From: Acidaminobacter sp.
GTDB lineage: Bacteria > Bacillota > Clostridia > Peptostreptococcales > Acidaminobacteraceae
Direction: 5' to 3'
DNA length: 64,000 bases
NCBI RefSeq assembly: GCF_030247605.1
Contig: NZ_JAOTSB010000002.1
Location: forward strand, 186,001-250,000
Of the stretch, positions 48,073-56,928 are shown in pieces; position 1 is the first letter of the stretch, and each line of letters starts with the position of its first letter. The notes under the pieces were generated by a model. The model saw only the letters and a list, made by a program, of their open reading frames with translations, had not been told where the DNA came from and did no database searches. The position numbers and the translations under genes are program-made.

Positions 48073-49514
48073 GCGCCTACCCCCGAATACCTGATAGGAA
48101 GCCGAACCGTAAAGGTTGAACCGGTATTGATGGCGCTTGAGACCTGAATATCTCCACCATGAAGCGTCACGATCTGCTTGGCAATAGAAAGGCCAAGACC
48201 GCTTCCGCCAGTCGTTCTCGCCCTTGCTCTATCTACCCTGTAAAATCTGTCAAAGATGTGACTGAGATCTTTTTCAGGAATGCCTATACCCGTATCTGTA
48301 ATTGTAATGCAGGCATCGGTGGTTTCTCTGTAAATAGAAATCCTGATTTTTCCATTCTCCGGTGTGTATTTGATGGCATTACTTACAAGGTTGATCAGAC
48401 ACTGCTGAATCTTCCCCTGGTCCATGTGAAACTGCAGGCGATCCCGTTCCTCAACGTCAATGTGAATATGCTTTTGATCCGCCAGAGGCTTTAAATTTCT
48501 GACCACATTTTGAACCACATAATTCAGATAGGTGATCTGAGTTTCCAGCACTAGCTCATCCCGTTCGAGATCCACCAGATAGAGCAAACTGTCCACAATT
48601 CGGTTGAGACGGGATACCTCGCCATCAATATCCTGCATAAATTCCCTATACACGCTTTCATCCCAGGAAGGTTGATGCAGCAATGTTTCAGAAATGATTT
48701 TCATTGAGGTCAACGGCGTTCTCAGTTCGTGAGAGACGTTGGATACAAATTTTCTGCGCTGCTCATCCACCTGATTGATTTTTGATGCCATGTCATTGAA
48801 CGATTCAGCCAGCTGCCCAATCTCGTCGTTGGCTTCAATTTTGATAGAGACGCCAAAATTGCCCCTGGAAAATGAACGTACCAATTGAATCATCTTTTCG
48901 ATTGGCGACGCAATGACCTGGGCAAACAGAAACGCCACCATTCCCGTAAACAGGAGTCCAATGCCGGACAGAAGCGCGACGCGCTTGAGTGTCAAATTGA
49001 CATTTTGAAGCAAATCATCAATAGACGACGATGCCAGAACAACCCCCATCACTTCATTCCGGTCAGAGATTGGCACACCGACATACATGACGTTTTCACC
49101 ACTTGGCAGACTATAGACTTGATTTGAATCGTAACCTTCCAGCGCTGATTTAACCTCGGTCAAGGCATTAAAATTTTGACCCAGCATGGCGTCATAAGAG
49201 TCAATCAAAACCGTTCCATTATTATCCAGAAGCAAAATTCTCGCATTGATGTCGAGACTATAGCCCTTGATCAGATCCTGCAAGTAAGTACGGGTATTTT
49301 CCAATTGTATGCCATAGAAATTTGGTGTTATTTGGTTGGACAGAATGTTCACTTGTGTCAGCAGACTAATGTTCCTGTCGCGTATATAGGTGGTCCGGAG
49401 TGTGCTCCCAATGAAGGAAATGGCCAGAAGCATAGTTATGAACATCAGAATCAGGTAAGTGAAGACGAGCTTCCACCGGATGCTGATAAAGCGTCTAGTC
49501 TTCGTTAAAATAAT
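48069..49514 (-). CDS. WalK/PhoR-like sensor histidine kinase, probable ATT start
   Basis: Two membrane segments flank an extracellular sensor (about residues 35-180), followed by HAMP, the H-box VSNVSHELRTPLTSM, N-box LVSNAIKYTPENG and G-boxes DTGIGIPEKD and GGSGLGLSIAK. The first in-frame ATG (49445) would cut into the first membrane helix and lose the conserved SIRWKLVFTYLIL segment encoded just upstream. That segment is in frame back to a TGA with no ATG, GTG or TTG. An ATT at 49514, six bases after GGGGAG, is the best start, giving 481 residues and a 20-base overlap with the regulator gene. Confidence 0.85.
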   Translation of the reverse strand: MILTKTRRFISIRWKLVFTYLILMFITMLLAISFIGSTLRTTYIRDRNISLLTQVNILSNQITPNFYGIQLENTRTYLQDLIKGYSLDINARILLLDNNGTVLIDSYDAMLGQNFNALTEVKSALEGYDSNQVYSLPSGENVMYVGVPISDRNEVMGVVLASSSIDDLLQNVNLTLKRVALLSGIGLLFTGMVAFLFAQVIASPIEKMIQLVRSFSRGNFGVSIKIEANDEIGQLAESFNDMASKINQVDEQRRKFVSNVSHELRTPLTSMKIISETLLHQPSWDESVYREFMQDIDGEVSRLNRIVDSLLYLVDLERDELVLETQITYLNYVVQNVVRNLKPLADQKHIHIDVEERDRLQFHMDQGKIQQCLINLVSNAIKYTPENGKIRISIYRETTDACITITDTGIGIPEKDLSHIFDRFYRVDRARARTTGGSGLGLSIAKQIVTLHGGDIQVSSAINTGSTFTVRLPIRYSGVGA

Positions 49515-50184
49515 AGCCGACTCCCCATTTCGTCATAATATAACGAGGTGCAGAGGAATTGTCCTCGATCTTCTCTCTGAGTCTTCTAATATGAACATCC
49601 ACCGTACGAACATCCCCGAAGTACTCATAGCCCCAAATTTTTTCGAGGAGCTCTTCTCTCGAGAAAATTTTATCCCTTTGAAGGATTAACAACAGCAGCA
49701 GATCGAATTCCTTGGCAGTCAGATTAATCTCTCTGCCTTGAATGGACACTTTTCTGCCCAGGGTATTAATGCTGAAATCCCCGACATTCAGCTGGCTCGT
49801 CGTAACATTTTGATCTGCAAAGCTGGCGCGGCGAAGGATCGCCCTGATTCTCGCCTTAAGTTCAAGAATATTGAATGGCTTTGTCAGATAATCATCTGCG
49901 CCGTACTCAAGTCCCAAAACCTTGCTTGAATCTTCGCCCTTCGCTGTCAACATTATGATAGGCACCATGGAAGTCTCTCTGACGCGTTTACAAACTTCGA
50001 GTCCATCTATGCCTGGAAGCATCAGATCAAGCACGATCAGATCGTAGTCGTTCTCCAAAATCTTATCATAGGCTTCGTTTCCATCTACGGCTACTTCCAC
50101 CTGGTAACCATCCTGTTCAAGGCTGAATTTCAAACCTTTCAAAAGAATTGGCTCATCATCCACGACCAGTAATTTTTCGTCCAT
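49495..50184 (-). CDS. OmpR-family response regulator
   Basis: 229 residues: a receiver domain with phospho-acceptor Asp in LIVLDLMLPGIDG near residue 53 and the conserved Lys in DDYLTKPF, then a winged-helix DNA-binding domain (VRTVDVHIRRLREKI near residue 200). It is closest in look to WalR/PhoP-type regulators. It is 33 bases downstream of selB with no hairpin between, so it may be transcribed with the sel operon. The partner kinase gene follows with overlap. Confidence 0.93.
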   Translation of the reverse strand: MDEKLLVVDDEPILLKGLKFSLEQDGYQVEVAVDGNEAYDKILENDYDLIVLDLMLPGIDGLEVCKRVRETSMVPIIMLTAKGEDSSKVLGLEYGADDYLTKPFNILELKARIRAILRRASFADQNVTTSQLNVGDFSINTLGRKVSIQGREINLTAKEFDLLLLLILQRDKIFSREELLEKIWGYEYFGDVRTVDVHIRRLREKIEDNSSAPRYIMTKWGVGYYFNED

Positions 50185-50217
50185 ATGCCACCATCCCCGT
50201 TTTGGTATTCATGATCT

Positions 50218-52125
50218 CTACCCGTTTGTCCTGCGCAGACGACGCACATCGCCATCCCGAACCGTAATTCTGTTCGCATCAAAATATTCAAGCAGCGGAA
50301 CGGCAACTTTTCTCGATGTTTGCAGCAAATCCCTGAAATCGCCTAAATTCAACGTTTCATTACTTTTAAAATGTGACTCCAGGCGATCTTTGGCCTCGTC
50401 AAAATACGCGCGTTCCAGTACAATCGCATCATTGATTTTCACCAACTTGCCTTGTTCAAAGATCAGTTCTACCAAATCCTTGTCCTTATTGTTGAACTGA
50501 CACTGCGCAAGGGCGTCCGGTAAATTTGGCACATTATAGCCACTTTCTTTATAGAGTCTGAGCAGCGCTTCAGCTTTGGCATTTTGCGCACCCGAAAGTT
50601 CAATTTCAAAGCCTGTCAGCATAACCGTACTTCCATTGACCTTGATCATCTCTTTTTGAAGATAAAGATTCAAGATGTCATCAAACAAGCGGCCTTTCAT
50701 GCCGGCAAAAAGCTTGCTTCGAATTTCTTCCTTGGAAATCCCGGCTCTAAGCGGATTTTTCAGGTGGTACTCGTTCAATAATCGTATCAGCGCCTCTCCA
50801 CGTTCTTCGATAAACGCAGCGTGAACGAATTTAGAATCCCCCACTTGAAGGATCTCTGCCTCACTCAGCAGCGTTTCGATTAATGAGGCCACCTCCGCGG
50901 GCGGCAGGCCAGATGAGACTGTCAGCCCCGCCATATCCGGACACAAAGCGCTTTCTCTGAAAATGAGGTCCGAAATAATCTGGCGGCTGTCCCCAAGACT
51001 CCTCAGCGCCAGCTGATCCAGGACTTCCTCTTTGAATCGCTTGTGCCTGTGCGCGTTAGGATCCAAAATAATGCCCCCGCCGATAGTCTCCAGCGGGGAA
51101 TAGAATCTGATCACCACATGATCGCCATACTTAAATGCAACTTCTTCCTCGAGGTGCAGCTGAACAAAGCACGATTCTCCGGGATTCAACACTTCTCTGT
51201 CGAGGAGAGCCACTCTGCACAAGACTTCCTTAGTCCCCTGATACAGTCTCACGCGCATCCAGTGATGAACAGTGCGCTCTGTTGATTCCAGCAGCTTCAT
51301 TGCTGCGTCAATGATGTGAGTTGTTCTAAGGCTGCCCGGCTTAGCCAGCACATCACCTCTGTGAATTTCCGCCTTGGTCAGCCCCGCCAGATTCACAGCG
51401 ACACGTTGTCCTGCAAAAGCTTCCTTGACAGCTTCACCATGCACCTGAATCATTCGAACCCGGCTCATTTTTCCGTTAGGATAAATTTCGACCGGATCTC
51501 CTTCCTTGAGAATACCCTCTACCAGAGTTCCAGTGACCACCGTGCCAAATCCGGTCATGGTAAACACGCGATCAATAGGCAGCCTCAAGGTTTCCTGAAT
51601 TTTTTTTGGTTCTATCTGCTCAAGCATCTGATCAATCAAGTCAACCAATTCGGGCAGCCCTTGACGGGTAACTGATGAGACGCTCATCATAGGCGCCTTT
51701 TCCAGAAAACTGCCCTTCAGTTTCTCTCTGATTTCCTCCCGGACCATATCAAGCCAATCCGGATCCACAAGATCTGATTTGGTCAAAACAACAATACCTT
51801 TTTTGACATCCAGTAAGGACAGGATGTCCAAATGCTCCTGAGTCTGCGGCATCACACCTTCTTCCGCGGAAATAACGAGCAGGACCAAATCCACGCCGCT
51901 GGCACCTGCCAGCATGTTGCGTATAAATCGCTCATGGCCCGGCACATCCACGATGCCTGCGCGGCGGCCACTTGGCAGGTCAAAATAGGCGAAACCAAGA
52001 TCTATAGTGATGCCTCTTCTCTTTTCTTCTTCAAAACGGTCTGTTTCAATACCTGTCAAAGCTCTGATCAGACTCGTTTTCCCATGGTCAATATGACCGG
52101 CGGTGCCTATGATGACATGTGCCAT
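50218..52125 (-). CDS. selB: Selenocysteine-specific elongation factor SelB
   Basis: Delivers Sec-tRNA-Sec to UGA codons that carry a SECIS. 635 residues: an EF-Tu-like GTPase ([48 protein letters not shown]), beta-barrel domains, then four winged-helix domains in the last 260 residues that bind SECIS RNA. Full length for the family. Third gene of selD-selA-selB, 12 bases after selA. Confidence 0.97.
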   Translation of the reverse strand: MAHVIIGTAGHIDHGKTSLIRALTGIETDRFEEEKRRGITIDLGFAYFDLPSGRRAGIVDVPGHERFIRNMLAGASGVDLVLLVISAEEGVMPQTQEHLDILSLLDVKKGIVVLTKSDLVDPDWLDMVREEIREKLKGSFLEKAPMMSVSSVTRQGLPELVDLIDQMLEQIEPKKIQETLRLPIDRVFTMTGFGTVVTGTLVEGILKEGDPVEIYPNGKMSRVRMIQVHGEAVKEAFAGQRVAVNLAGLTKAEIHRGDVLAKPGSLRTTHIIDAAMKLLESTERTVHHWMRVRLYQGTKEVLCRVALLDREVLNPGESCFVQLHLEEEVAFKYGDHVVIRFYSPLETIGGGIILDPNAHRHKRFKEEVLDQLALRSLGDSRQIISDLIFRESALCPDMAGLTVSSGLPPAEVASLIETLLSEAEILQVGDSKFVHAAFIEERGEALIRLLNEYHLKNPLRAGISKEEIRSKLFAGMKGRLFDDILNLYLQKEMIKVNGSTVMLTGFEIELSGAQNAKAEALLRLYKESGYNVPNLPDALAQCQFNNKDKDLVELIFEQGKLVKINDAIVLERAYFDEAKDRLESHFKSNETLNLGDFRDLLQTSRKVAVPLLEYFDANRITVRDGDVRRLRRTNG

Positions 52126-52137
52126 TATGATTCTCCT

Positions 52138-53532
52138 TTACATCAGCTCTCGAAGCGCCCTAACAATTTCTTCTGCCTCGCCGACTTGAACGGTTCTGAG
52201 ATCGAAGATCAATCGATCCTCCGTAACACGTGCAACAATCGGCAGACGTCTGGCCCTTAGCGCCTCAGTCAGCCGCTGGGTGGACTGTTCTGCATGCTTG
52301 ACAGAAACAGCCCAGGTTGGGAGCTTTTCAAGGGGCAGCGAACCACCGCCCACTTCACTGGCGGTTTCATACAAGGCCGCCTCATAGGCTGTTCCCAGCG
52401 CTTCAATCTGCATCTGCAATTCAGTTGCTCTTGGTAAAATATCTGCCTGCTGTTCCGTCAGCATGCGAACAGTAGGAATTTCACGGCGGACAGCTTCCGG
52501 ATCTCTATAAAGTTTTAATGTCGCTTCCAACGCGCAGAGTGTCATTTTATCCACGCGCAAAGCTCTGGTCAATTGGTTTTTCTTCATGGCGTCAATCCAG
52601 TTCTTTCGCCCGAGAATAATGCCTGCTTGTGGACCTCCGAGCATTTTATCACCGCTGAAGGTTACTACATCCGCGCCAGCGCTCATACTTTCTATGACGG
52701 TAGGCTCTTTCATCAACCCAAATTGTGAAAAATCGATCAATGAACCGCTTCCAAGATCTTCGATCAGCGGGATGTTCTTTTCGTGACATAAACCGGAAAG
52801 TGCCTCCATCTCAACTTCACTAGTAAATCCGAGAATTCTGTAATTGCTGGTATGCACTTTTAATACCGCTGCCGTTCGCTCTCCAATGGCTGCGGCATAA
52901 TCTCTCAGATGGGTCTTGTTGGTTGTCCCGACTTCAATCAGTTCAGCCCCGCTGGCCCTCATGACATCTGGAACTCTAAAGGCCCCGCCAATCTCGACAA
53001 GCTGTCCTCTGGATACTACAACTTCTTTGCCGGCACATAATGTCGACAGCACCAGCATGACGGCAGCTGCGTTATTGTTGACGACGAGAGCCGCCTCCGC
53101 ACCAGTCAGTTCGCACAGCAGCGACTCGACATGTGAATAGCGCGTGCCGCGTTTCCCGGTCTCCAGATCGTATTCCAGAGTAGAGTAATAGCAGCTCACC
53201 TCTGTTAAGTGCTGAGCAATAGAAGGGGCCAGCAGGGATCTTCCAAGGTTGGTATGAATGACAACCCCTGTGGCGTTGATGACGCGTTTTAAATGATAGC
53301 CATTTCGCTTGTCTACTTCCTCTGATATGGTTTTAATCAGAGCAGACAAATCCAGACTCTCCGGCAGCGCATCTTCCTCGACGCTGACAAGCAATTGTCT
53401 GAGCTCTGACAGAGCCTCCCGGATTACCTCCAGTACCAGATTGCGAGGCACAAACTCAAGCAGCTCTTGAACCTGCTCGTTCGCTATAAGTTCATCCACT
53501 TTCGGAATTGCACGCAATAAATTCTTTCTCAC
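52138..53532 (-). CDS. selA: L-seryl-tRNA(Sec) selenium transferase
   Basis: PLP enzyme that converts Ser-tRNA-Sec to Sec-tRNA-Sec using selenophosphate. 464 residues from the GTG at 53532, which has GAGGTG six bases upstream; the longer frame to 53592 overlaps selD and adds residues outside the family. The PLP lysine lies in FSGDKMLGGPQAGIILG, and the NATGVVIHTNLGRSLL segment is diagnostic. It lies between selD and selB on the same strand. Confidence 0.95.
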   Translation of the reverse strand: MRKNLLRAIPKVDELIANEQVQELLEFVPRNLVLEVIREALSELRQLLVSVEEDALPESLDLSALIKTISEEVDKRNGYHLKRVINATGVVIHTNLGRSLLAPSIAQHLTEVSCYYSTLEYDLETGKRGTRYSHVESLLCELTGAEAALVVNNNAAAVMLVLSTLCAGKEVVVSRGQLVEIGGAFRVPDVMRASGAELIEVGTTNKTHLRDYAAAIGERTAAVLKVHTSNYRILGFTSEVEMEALSGLCHEKNIPLIEDLGSGSLIDFSQFGLMKEPTVIESMSAGADVVTFSGDKMLGGPQAGIILGRKNWIDAMKKNQLTRALRVDKMTLCALEATLKLYRDPEAVRREIPTVRMLTEQQADILPRATELQMQIEALGTAYEAALYETASEVGGGSLPLEKLPTWAVSVKHAEQSTQRLTEALRARRLPIVARVTEDRLIFDLRTVQVGEAEEIVRALRELM

Positions 53533-53578
53533 AACAGACACCTCAACTATGGCCCGGTCGGCCAATTTTCTCAATAAC

Positions 53579-54619
53579 TTACGGTCGGACAATGAGTGCG
53601 ACGTCTTGACGTTCTGTAACCCTGCCTACTCTTGCAAAGGCCGTTTGAAGCTTTTCGCCGTACAGAGTTTCCAAAATTTGAGCGCGTTCAGGCTCCAGAG
53701 ATATTAAAAGTCCGCCTGAGGTCTGAGGGTCAAAAAGCACGTCTATCATAGCTTCTGAAATGGTAGGATCAATCCTGACTCGTTTGCCGGCATAGTCCCT
53801 ATTTTTGTAGGTACCCGCCGGAACAAGACCCATTCGGGCATTTTCAAGAGCACCTTCCATGACGGGGACAATATGGCTGTCAAGTTCAATACTGACTTTG
53901 CTGCCCTCCGCCATTTCAAGCGCATGACCTATCAATCCAAATCCGGTAATATCCGTACAGGCATTTGCACCTGTCTCAATCATCAATTCTGCAGCGACTT
54001 TGTTGAGATTCGCCATGACACGGATGGCCTCTTCCACCAAATACTGATCCAGCAATTCTTCCTTAATGCATGTATTTAATATCCCCAATCCAACAGGTTT
54101 GGTCAGTATGAGAACATCTCCAGGTTTGGCTGTAGAATTGGCGAGTACCTTTTCAGGATGGACAGTCCCAGTCACAGACAGGCCGTATTTGGGCTCGTTG
54201 TCCTCTATGGAGTGTCCCCCTACAAGTAAAGCACCTGCTTCTTTAACCTTATCTGCACCACCTCGAAGGATCTCACCGAGCACTTCAATAGGCAGACAAT
54301 TGGGGAAGGCCACGATATTTAGCGCGATCAGCGGTACGCCGCCCATGGCGTAGACATCACTGAGCGCATTTGCAGCCGCGATCTGACCAAATTGATAGGG
54401 ATCATCCACTATTGGTGTGAAAAAATCAAGTGTCTGAATTAATGCCGTTTCCTCATTCAACTTGTAAACAGCAGCGTCATCTGACGTATCAAGACCGACA
54501 AGCAGGCGGTCGCTTTCGAATTTTGGTAAATGGCACAAAACTTGTGCCAGGGTTTCCGGCCCAATTTTGGCCGCTCAGCCAGAGCTGTTGCTGAGTTGTG
54601 TTAAACGTTTGGCTTCCAT
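53579..54619 (-). CDS. selD: Selenide, water dikinase (SelD), itself a selenoprotein
   Basis: Makes selenophosphate from selenide and ATP. An ordinary reading would start at 54538 (MCHLPKFESD) and miss the catalytic N-terminus. The true frame starts at the ATG at 54619, with GGAGGTG six bases upstream, and reads MEAKRLTQLSNSSG, then TGA at 54577-54575, then AAKIGPETLAQVLCHLP. The TGA stands exactly where SelD has its active-site Cys/Sec before a conserved Lys (here AAK). About 346 residues including Sec at position 15. A hairpin lies at SECIS spacing. With selC, selA and selB present, recoding is strongly supported. Confidence 0.95.
54531..54549 (-). promoter_or_regulatory. Candidate bacterial SECIS in selD
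   Basis: Minus-strand TGGCACAA-gtt-TTGTGCCA, an 8-bp perfect stem whose loop begins with G, 33 bases after the TGA. Bacterial SECIS elements usually place a G-containing apical loop about 16-37 bases after UGA, so the spacing and loop fit. Confidence 0.65.
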
Positions 54620-54657
54620 GGCAGCCACCTCCAGTCATTTATTGCGTTATCCTGTTA

Positions 54658-54666
54658 ATTATATCA
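54658..54666 (-). promoter_or_regulatory. selD operon promoter, extended -10
   Basis: Minus-strand TGATATAAT is an extended -10 box about 39 bases before the selD ATG. No strong -35 is visible at 17 bases. Confidence 0.5.
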
Positions 54667-54753
54667 AACTAACGGCTACAATACACATTCAATTTCTCGA
54701 TGTATTCAAGTTGTCTGACCATAATAGACAATTGAACCAAACCAAAAGCAGAG

Positions 54754-55272
54754 TCAATCCGGTGTTTCATTTTGTCGCTCAAGCCATTCCAGAATCGCCG
54801 CATATTTTGATGGTCCAATCCCTTTGACTTCAAGCAGTGTATCCAGTGATGCAAAACCCTTATTTTCATTTTTGAACTTGAGGATCCTTTCAGCGGTGAC
54901 CTGGCCAATACCTTTGATCTCCATCCATGTCTCCAAAGACATTGTATTAATTCTCTGAAGCGGCGTTAGTGCCAAGTTGTTCTTGTCAGCAGATTCCAAC
55001 GGGCTTAATTTTTCAACTTTTTGTTCACCCCGGACGTAATTCTTCTCAGCCTCCATTTCTTGCTGATTATTTATTGGTTGGAGGGTTAACCTCGAAGGAT
55101 CATGTCTCTCTGAGAAGCCTATAACCCCGTCCTTAGTGGTCTCAGTGACACTATTGGCAGTTGTGTCGGCCGCCAGAGATTTCAGTTCAAAGGAAGTCAG
55201 CTCTCCGATCTGGTAAACTGCTGCAGGTACCGCAAGGACAGTCAATAAAAATAAACCTGTGATCGATCTCAT
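54754..55272 (-). CDS. ComEA-like helix-hairpin-helix protein
   Basis: 172 residues: an N-terminal hydrophobic segment (ITGLFLLTVLAVPAAVY), a variable linker (about 30-105) and a C-terminal tandem HhH domain (NTMSLETWMEIKGIGQVTAE, LLEVKGIGPSKYAAILEWL), as in ComEA, which binds incoming DNA outside the membrane. The SLBB domain often found in Firmicutes ComEA is absent. GGAGGG precedes the ATG. It probably works with ComEC, encoded about 23 kb away. Confidence 0.85.
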   Translation of the reverse strand: MRSITGLFLLTVLAVPAAVYQIGELTSFELKSLAADTTANSVTETTKDGVIGFSERHDPSRLTLQPINNQQEMEAEKNYVRGEQKVEKLSPLESADKNNLALTPLQRINTMSLETWMEIKGIGQVTAERILKFKNENKGFASLDTLLEVKGIGPSKYAAILEWLERQNETPD

Positions 55273-55329
55273 TTAACCCTCCATTTTCTTTATATGGTAT
55301 ATTTTGTTATTTTTCTATGAGCAAATCCA

Positions 55330-55338
55330 TGTTATAAT
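55330..55338 (+). promoter_or_regulatory. dacA-like gene promoter, extended -10
   Basis: TGTTATAAT, an extended -10 box about 32 bases before the carboxypeptidase start. Confidence 0.5.
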
Positions 55339-55370
55339 ACTTTTTAAGAAAACACAAGGGACGGTGTCCT

Positions 55371-56759
55371 ATGACCATTAAAAAACTTAAAATTACTGTG
55401 TTGACCTTATTTTGCAGTTTGACTGTACTCTTCGCCAGCACTGCAGCTTTTGCCTTATCCCCTGGAGAAATTAACGCTCAATCTGCAATCCTCATAGACA
55501 GTGACAGTCATCAGACGCTGTTTGAGAAAAACGGTCATGAATTGATGTTTCCAGCCAGCACCACAAAATTGATGACTGCGCTGCTGATTCTGGAAAATCA
55601 CGAGCTGAATGAGACCGTGACCATAGATGCAAAATCACCCATGGCCACTGGCAGCCGCATTTACATAATCGAGGGAGAGACCCTGACCGTTGAACAATTG
55701 CTATACGCCCTATTGCTGGCTTCAGCGAATGATGTTGCGGAGGCCCTCGCTATTTATGATTCAGGCAGCATTGAGGCTTTCGCTGAAAAAATGAACCAAC
55801 GCGCAGTAGAGCTTGGTGCGCTGAATACGCATTTTACAAATCCGCATGGCCTCCCTGATCCGGAACATGTCACAACGGCTTATGACCTGTCGAGAATAGC
55901 ACTGGAAGCTATAAAACACGAAAAGCTTCGAGAGATTGTGAAAACAGTAAGCTATGATATTCCACCTACCAATAAACAGCCTGAGAAAAGGCATGTTACC
56001 AACAGCAACAGATTTTTATATGGTACCGGTTCCGGCAATAAAATTGATTATCGCGGACAGACCATCAACATCAAATATGATGCCGTAACAGGTTTAAAAA
56101 CCGGCTACACAAATGCAGCGCAACAATGCTTCATCAGCAGCGCCACCAAAGACGGCAAAAATTTAATCTCCGTCATTCTCAAAGCACAAGGTAATTTTTT
56201 ATATCTAGACACCAGAACTTTAATCGACTACGGATTTGAAAATTTTAACCCACACACTTTTGCGAGCAAAAATGAGTTGATCAGCTACTTTGAATATAAC
56301 GGCAATAAGAAAGTTAAAATTCCCCTTTATTCAGAGGATGATATAAAGGCGTTGATTCCAAATACGCTGAATCCTGAAGAGATCACCTTCGAAACTGAGA
56401 TGATGCCGGATTTCGAATTGCCTGTCAAGGAAGGCCAGCGTATTGGCACAATCAGATATTTTATAAACGGCATATTGCTGACTGAAGCGCCGCTGATCAC
56501 TTTGAATGAAATCAGTGACAAATCCGCGTTGGGGGAAACAACACTTTTTAACAACAGCTGGTTCAGATTTGATACATCTCCCAAAGCACTGGTCCTCCTC
56601 GGCATTAAAGTGATTCTTTCTTTGATGCTATGGCGTCTGATTATGTCGAAGTTAAACAAGAAAACCAAACGCAGACCCTCTTCGAAGGCTACGACCCATC
56701 CGGCTTTAACCCAAACAACACGCGCCCGCCGTCCTGCGTCGACCTTTAAACCACGTTAA
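55371..56759 (+). CDS. D-alanyl-D-alanine carboxypeptidase (PBP5/DacF-like)
   Basis: Removes the terminal D-Ala from peptidoglycan stem peptides. 462 residues with a signal peptide (LTLFCSLTVLFASTAAFA). Active-site motifs are SxxK in STTKLMTALLILE, SxN in SANDVAEALA and KTG in GLKTGYTNAAQQ. A C-terminal PBP5-associated domain, a membrane helix (LVLLGIKVILSLMLWRLI) and a basic cytoplasmic tail follow. The gene is divergent from comEA. Downstream lies the IS element and a terminator. Confidence 0.93.
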   Translation: MTIKKLKITVLTLFCSLTVLFASTAAFALSPGEINAQSAILIDSDSHQTLFEKNGHELMFPASTTKLMTALLILENHELNETVTIDAKSPMATGSRIYIIEGETLTVEQLLYALLLASANDVAEALAIYDSGSIEAFAEKMNQRAVELGALNTHFTNPHGLPDPEHVTTAYDLSRIALEAIKHEKLREIVKTVSYDIPPTNKQPEKRHVTNSNRFLYGTGSGNKIDYRGQTINIKYDAVTGLKTGYTNAAQQCFISSATKDGKNLISVILKAQGNFLYLDTRTLIDYGFENFNPHTFASKNELISYFEYNGNKKVKIPLYSEDDIKALIPNTLNPEEITFETEMMPDFELPVKEGQRIGTIRYFINGILLTEAPLITLNEISDKSALGETTLFNNSWFRFDTSPKALVLLGIKVILSLMLWRLIMSKLNKKTKRRPSSKATTHPALTQTTRARRPASTFKPR

Positions 56760-56787
56760 TAGTAGATTTTTCCATTTTTACGCAAAT

Positions 56788-56795
56788 AAAATAAA
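56788..56795. repeat. Left target-site duplication of the IS
   Basis: AAAATAAA, identical to the eight bases following the right IS end. Confidence 0.9.
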
Positions 56796-56834
56796 GGCTC
56801 TATAATAAATGTTGGGGTGGGTAATTCCTCCCCA

Positions 56835-56861
56835 GCATTATTTTTTTCAAAAAAATAATGC
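56835..56861. terminator. Hairpin inside the IS left end
   Basis: GCATTATTTTTTT-C-AAAAAAATAATGC, 13-bp perfect arms between the left repeat and the transposase. It may block read-through transcription into the transposase. Confidence 0.65.
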
Positions 56862-56928
56862 ACTTATATCTTTTGCTCCTTAAAATGTTGTTGCTGAGAC
56901 AATCATTTAGAAAGGGGCTTGGATATAA

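Noticed and set aside
48069-49445. The histidine kinase as an N-terminally truncated pseudogene
   Set aside because: The missing N-terminus is intact in frame upstream; only a standard start codon is lacking, and an ATT with a good ribosome site is available.
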